Below, in pieces: positions 61,884 through 64,000 of a stretch of DNA of 64,000 nt. The stretch is taken from contig NZ_JAMBOX010000002.1 of assembly GCF_023715785.1 (NCBI RefSeq), positions 186,001-250,000 of the forward strand, read 5' to 3'. Below the pieces are notes generated by a model. That model was not told the origin of the DNA. It saw nothing but the letters and a program-made list of their open reading frames with translations, and ran no database searches. The stretch comes from Neobacillus niacini. GTDB lineage: Bacteria; Bacillota; Bacilli; Bacillales; Cytobacillaceae. Position numbers and translations under genes: made by a program. The first letter of the stretch is position 1. Every line of letters begins with the position of its first letter.

Positions 61884-62861
61884 ATGGGTTTACAGATTGT
61901 CAGATTTGAAAATGAGGGAAAAGAGCAGTGGGGAGTAGTAACGGAAAAACAAATTCTAGTACTAGAGGATTCCTATAGCTCTTTAGCCGATTTTTTAAAA
62001 AATGGGGCAGAAGAAGCGAGAAAAGTAAAAGAAAGTGGAGCCGGCAAATCCGTCGCACTGGATGAGGTGACATTGCTTAGCCCAGTCACCAAACCGGCAA
62101 GAATTGTCTGTCAGGGGGCAAATTATTCTTCGCATCGGGCAGAAGCTGGACTTGAAGCGGCCCGCCCTCCATTTAACCTGATCTTCAGCAAGGCAGATAG
62201 TTCTCTTTGTGGCGCCTATACCGAGATTGTCCGCCCTGCTAACGTGCAGCTATTGGACTATGAAATTGAATTAGGATTGGTCATTGGAACAGAAATAGAC
62301 AATGCTGTGCAAGTGACGGATGAAACTTTGCATCAATACGTTGCTGGGCTCGTGATTTTTAATGATGTATCCGCCCGAGATGTGCAGCTGACAGAAGGCC
62401 AGTGGTTGAAAGGAAAAAGCTACCGGACATTCGGACCTACTGGACCATTCCTCTACCTGCTGGACAAGGAAGAAATCGCGCTAATCCATGACCTTGAAGT
62501 AAAATGCTGGGTCAATGATGAATTGCGTCAATCAGCGAATACCAATCAGCTGCTATTCAAACCTGCCGAAACCATTTCAGAGTTGTCAGAGATTATGGAC
62601 CTATCAGCTGGGGATTTAATCGTAACTGGTACTACAGGCGGTGTTGCGCTAAATCTTACCCCGGACGTTCTCGGCCAAGTCTCCGGGATGGGAACTCCTT
62701 ACCAGAAAAAAATGGAAGTGCTTGTTGAAAGTCAAATCAACAATGGCAAATACTTAAAAGATGGCGATGTTGTTCGCTGCCAGATCAAAAGCGCAGATGG
62801 AACCATTGACCTTGGTGAGCAAGTTAACAAGGTCGTTCCTAGTAAAGTAGCTATTTCTTAA
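61884..62861 (+). CDS. Fumarylacetoacetate hydrolase family protein
   Basis: A 325-residue FAH-family enzyme. The metal ligands appear as YEIELGLVIG near residue 130 (two Glu) and IFNDVSARDVQ near 163 (Asp), with KGKSYRTFGPTGPFL near 178 and GDLIVTGTTGGVA near 246. Members cleave C-C bonds or act as hydratases/decarboxylases late in aromatic degradation. AGGAGGAG precedes the ATG. It lies between the FadR-type regulator and an aromatic hydroxylase, which supports a ring-fission product as substrate. Confidence 0.87.
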   Translation: MGLQIVRFENEGKEQWGVVTEKQILVLEDSYSSLADFLKNGAEEARKVKESGAGKSVALDEVTLLSPVTKPARIVCQGANYSSHRAEAGLEAARPPFNLIFSKADSSLCGAYTEIVRPANVQLLDYEIELGLVIGTEIDNAVQVTDETLHQYVAGLVIFNDVSARDVQLTEGQWLKGKSYRTFGPTGPFLYLLDKEEIALIHDLEVKCWVNDELRQSANTNQLLFKPAETISELSEIMDLSAGDLIVTGTTGGVALNLTPDVLGQVSGMGTPYQKKMEVLVESQINNGKYLKDGDVVRCQIKSADGTIDLGEQVNKVVPSKVAIS

Positions 62862-62868
62862 AACTCTA

Positions 62869-62898
62869 GCTGGGATTTAATTTAGTTTAAATCCCGGC
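62869..62898 (+). terminator. Hairpin between FAH and MhpA-like genes (weak terminator)
   Basis: GCTGGGATTTAA and TTTAAATCCCGGC arms. No T-run follows, so some read-through into the MhpA-like gene is expected. Confidence 0.5.
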
Positions 62899-63008
62899 TC
62901 CTTCAAATCATTTTACCCATCATAGAGAAAAGATTCTTATACTTCTTTAACAAATATGTATCCGCTTACAACCTAAAACTACTAAAAAATAACGAAGGGG
63001 AATGATTG

Positions 63009-64000
63009 ATGAAAAACGAAAATTTTGATGTGGCGATTGTTGGTTATGGTCCGGTATCAAAGCTATTGGCAGCCTTACTCGGTCAAAAAGGCTGGAAGGT
63101 TGGTGTTTATGAGCGGTTCCAGAAAGCGTATCCACTCCCGCGTGCAGTCCATTTTGATGATGAAACCGCCCGCATTTTGCAATCCGTGATTCCTGCAAGC
63201 GAAATTGAGAGAATCATCGACGTTGCGGAAGATCTCTATACATGGTGTAATGCCGAAAGAAAAATTCTGTTAGAAATAGACTTTTCCATGTTTGGTGTTT
63301 CTGGTTGGCCAGGGCATATGTTCTTTAATCAACCTGAGCTTGAAGAAGTATTGGATCGCGCCTGCCAAGAGCAGCCTACCGTTAGCGTCAATTTTGGCAA
63401 AGAGGCTATTGGATTGACCGAATTTGACGATCACGTGGAACTAGTTGTAAAGGATCTGCAGGGGGAAGTAAGCAAAATTCATGCCAAATATGTGGTAGGC
63501 GCTGATGGAGCCAACAGTTTTGTGCGAAAAAATATGGACCATACGATCACGGATCTCGGATTTGTCGCGGATTGGCTTGTGGTGGATATCATTCCTCAAA
63601 CAGAAAGGGAATGGAAACCTATGAATCTGCAAGTCTGCGACCCGGCGCGCCCGACAACGGTCGTTTCAGGCGGGCCTGGCAGAAGACGCTGGGAATTCAT
63701 GGCCCTTCCAGGGGAGACGAAGGAAGAGCTGAACAAGGAAAAAGTGGCGTGGGAATTACTCAAGCCATGGGATATTACCCCAGAAAACTCTATTTTGGAA
63801 CGTCATGCCATCTATACCTTTAAAGCCTTATCGGTCGATGAATGGCGTAAAGGAAGATTGATATTAGCTGGAGACTCTGCCCATTTAACGCCGCCATTCG
63901 CAGGCCAAGGAATGTGCGCAGGCCTGCGTGATTCCAAGAATTTAGCCTGGAAGCTCGATTTAATCCTATCAGGAAAAGCAGACGACAGCATCCTCGATAC
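63009..64000 (+). CDS. FAD-dependent aromatic monooxygenase, MhpA-like (partial)
   Basis: The first 330 residues of a group A flavoprotein hydroxylase; the gene runs off the window. The FAD-binding start FDVAIVGYGPVSKLLAALLG has the GxGxxx pattern with Ser in place of the last Gly. The second motif is VVGADGANSFVRKN near 160, and the GD motif LAGDSAHLTPPFAGQGM near 288. The sequence resembles 3-(3-hydroxyphenyl)propionate hydroxylase. AGGGG precedes the ATG. With the FAH-type enzyme upstream it forms a catabolic operon for a phenolic acid. Confidence 0.87.
   Translation, partial: MKNENFDVAIVGYGPVSKLLAALLGQKGWKVGVYERFQKAYPLPRAVHFDDETARILQSVIPASEIERIIDVAEDLYTWCNAERKILLEIDFSMFGVSGWPGHMFFNQPELEEVLDRACQEQPTVSVNFGKEAIGLTEFDDHVELVVKDLQGEVSKIHAKYVVGADGANSFVRKNMDHTITDLGFVADWLVVDIIPQTEREWKPMNLQVCDPARPTTVVSGGPGRRRWEFMALPGETKEELNKEKVAWELLKPWDITPENSILERHAIYTFKALSVDEWRKGRLILAGDSAHLTPPFAGQGMCAGLRDSKNLAWKLDLILSGKADDSILD

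Overview
The window looks like a chromosomal segment of a spore-forming Bacillaceae bacterium of the Bacillus/Neobacillus type. The reasons are moderate GC, AGGAGG-like ribosome binding sites, frequent TTG/GTG starts, many T-tailed hairpin terminators, and close resemblance of many products to B. subtilis families (CopZ/CopA, YrzI, YerO/SwrC, GntK, YdaF, CatE, Mqo). Genus and species are inferred. I saw no rRNA, tRNA, CRISPR array, intact insertion sequence or prophage.

Layout. 0-4.8 kb: end of an ABC exporter, a structured intergenic element, acetoacetyl-CoA synthetase, a DegV protein, a transporter remnant and a DJ-1/PfpI protein. 4.8-12.8 kb: the most unusual part, a copper and two-component block. 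It holds a PAS histidine kinase, copZ-copA plus a secreted Met/His-rich protein, a second paralogous kinase with an eroded ATP-binding domain, a ComA-like response regulator and a yrzI-type small gene. Three promoters here share TGCGGTTTG, then exactly 18 bp, then a -10 box. Two of them carry three TGCGG half-sites exactly 21 bp apart. 12.9-22.7 kb: mqo, a divergent HPr kinase, a 52-bp tandem repeat array, gntK, and yerO/swrC with an operator inside the swrC promoter, then a putative membrane metalloprotease. 22.7-33.3 kb: LysM-GH18 spore-type hydrolase, luciferase-like oxidoreductase, MFS, an orphan sporulation-type kinase, CatE-like dioxygenase, a 21-bp repeat array, MsrAB, two lipoproteins, a frameshifted gene and an amino-acid racemase.

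33.4-40.1 kb: an OmpR-type regulator, a large kinase and an ECF sigma factor in one operon, then a decayed IclR gene beside a creatininase and an NCS1 permease (predicted creatinine use). 40.2-57.9 kb: mostly housekeeping or accessory single genes: SGNH hydrolase, DUF421, metallo-beta-lactamase fold protein, PepF, EcsC, an MFS/MarR pair with two palindromic operators, MerR, CNNM/CorC protein, YiaA/B, Na/Pi cotransporter with Pho-box-like repeats, GH1 glycosidase, acetyltransferase and methyltransferase.

58-64 kb: an aromatic-compound catabolism region. It has a LysR regulator divergent from a flavin reductase-like protein plus group D flavin monooxygenase behind a strong cre site, then a FadR-type regulator with two identical palindromes at its promoter, a fumarylacetoacetate hydrolase family enzyme and an MhpA-like FAD monooxygenase running off the end.

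Intergenic tandem repeats with periods of 21 bp and about 52 bp (two and five helical turns) recur in four places.
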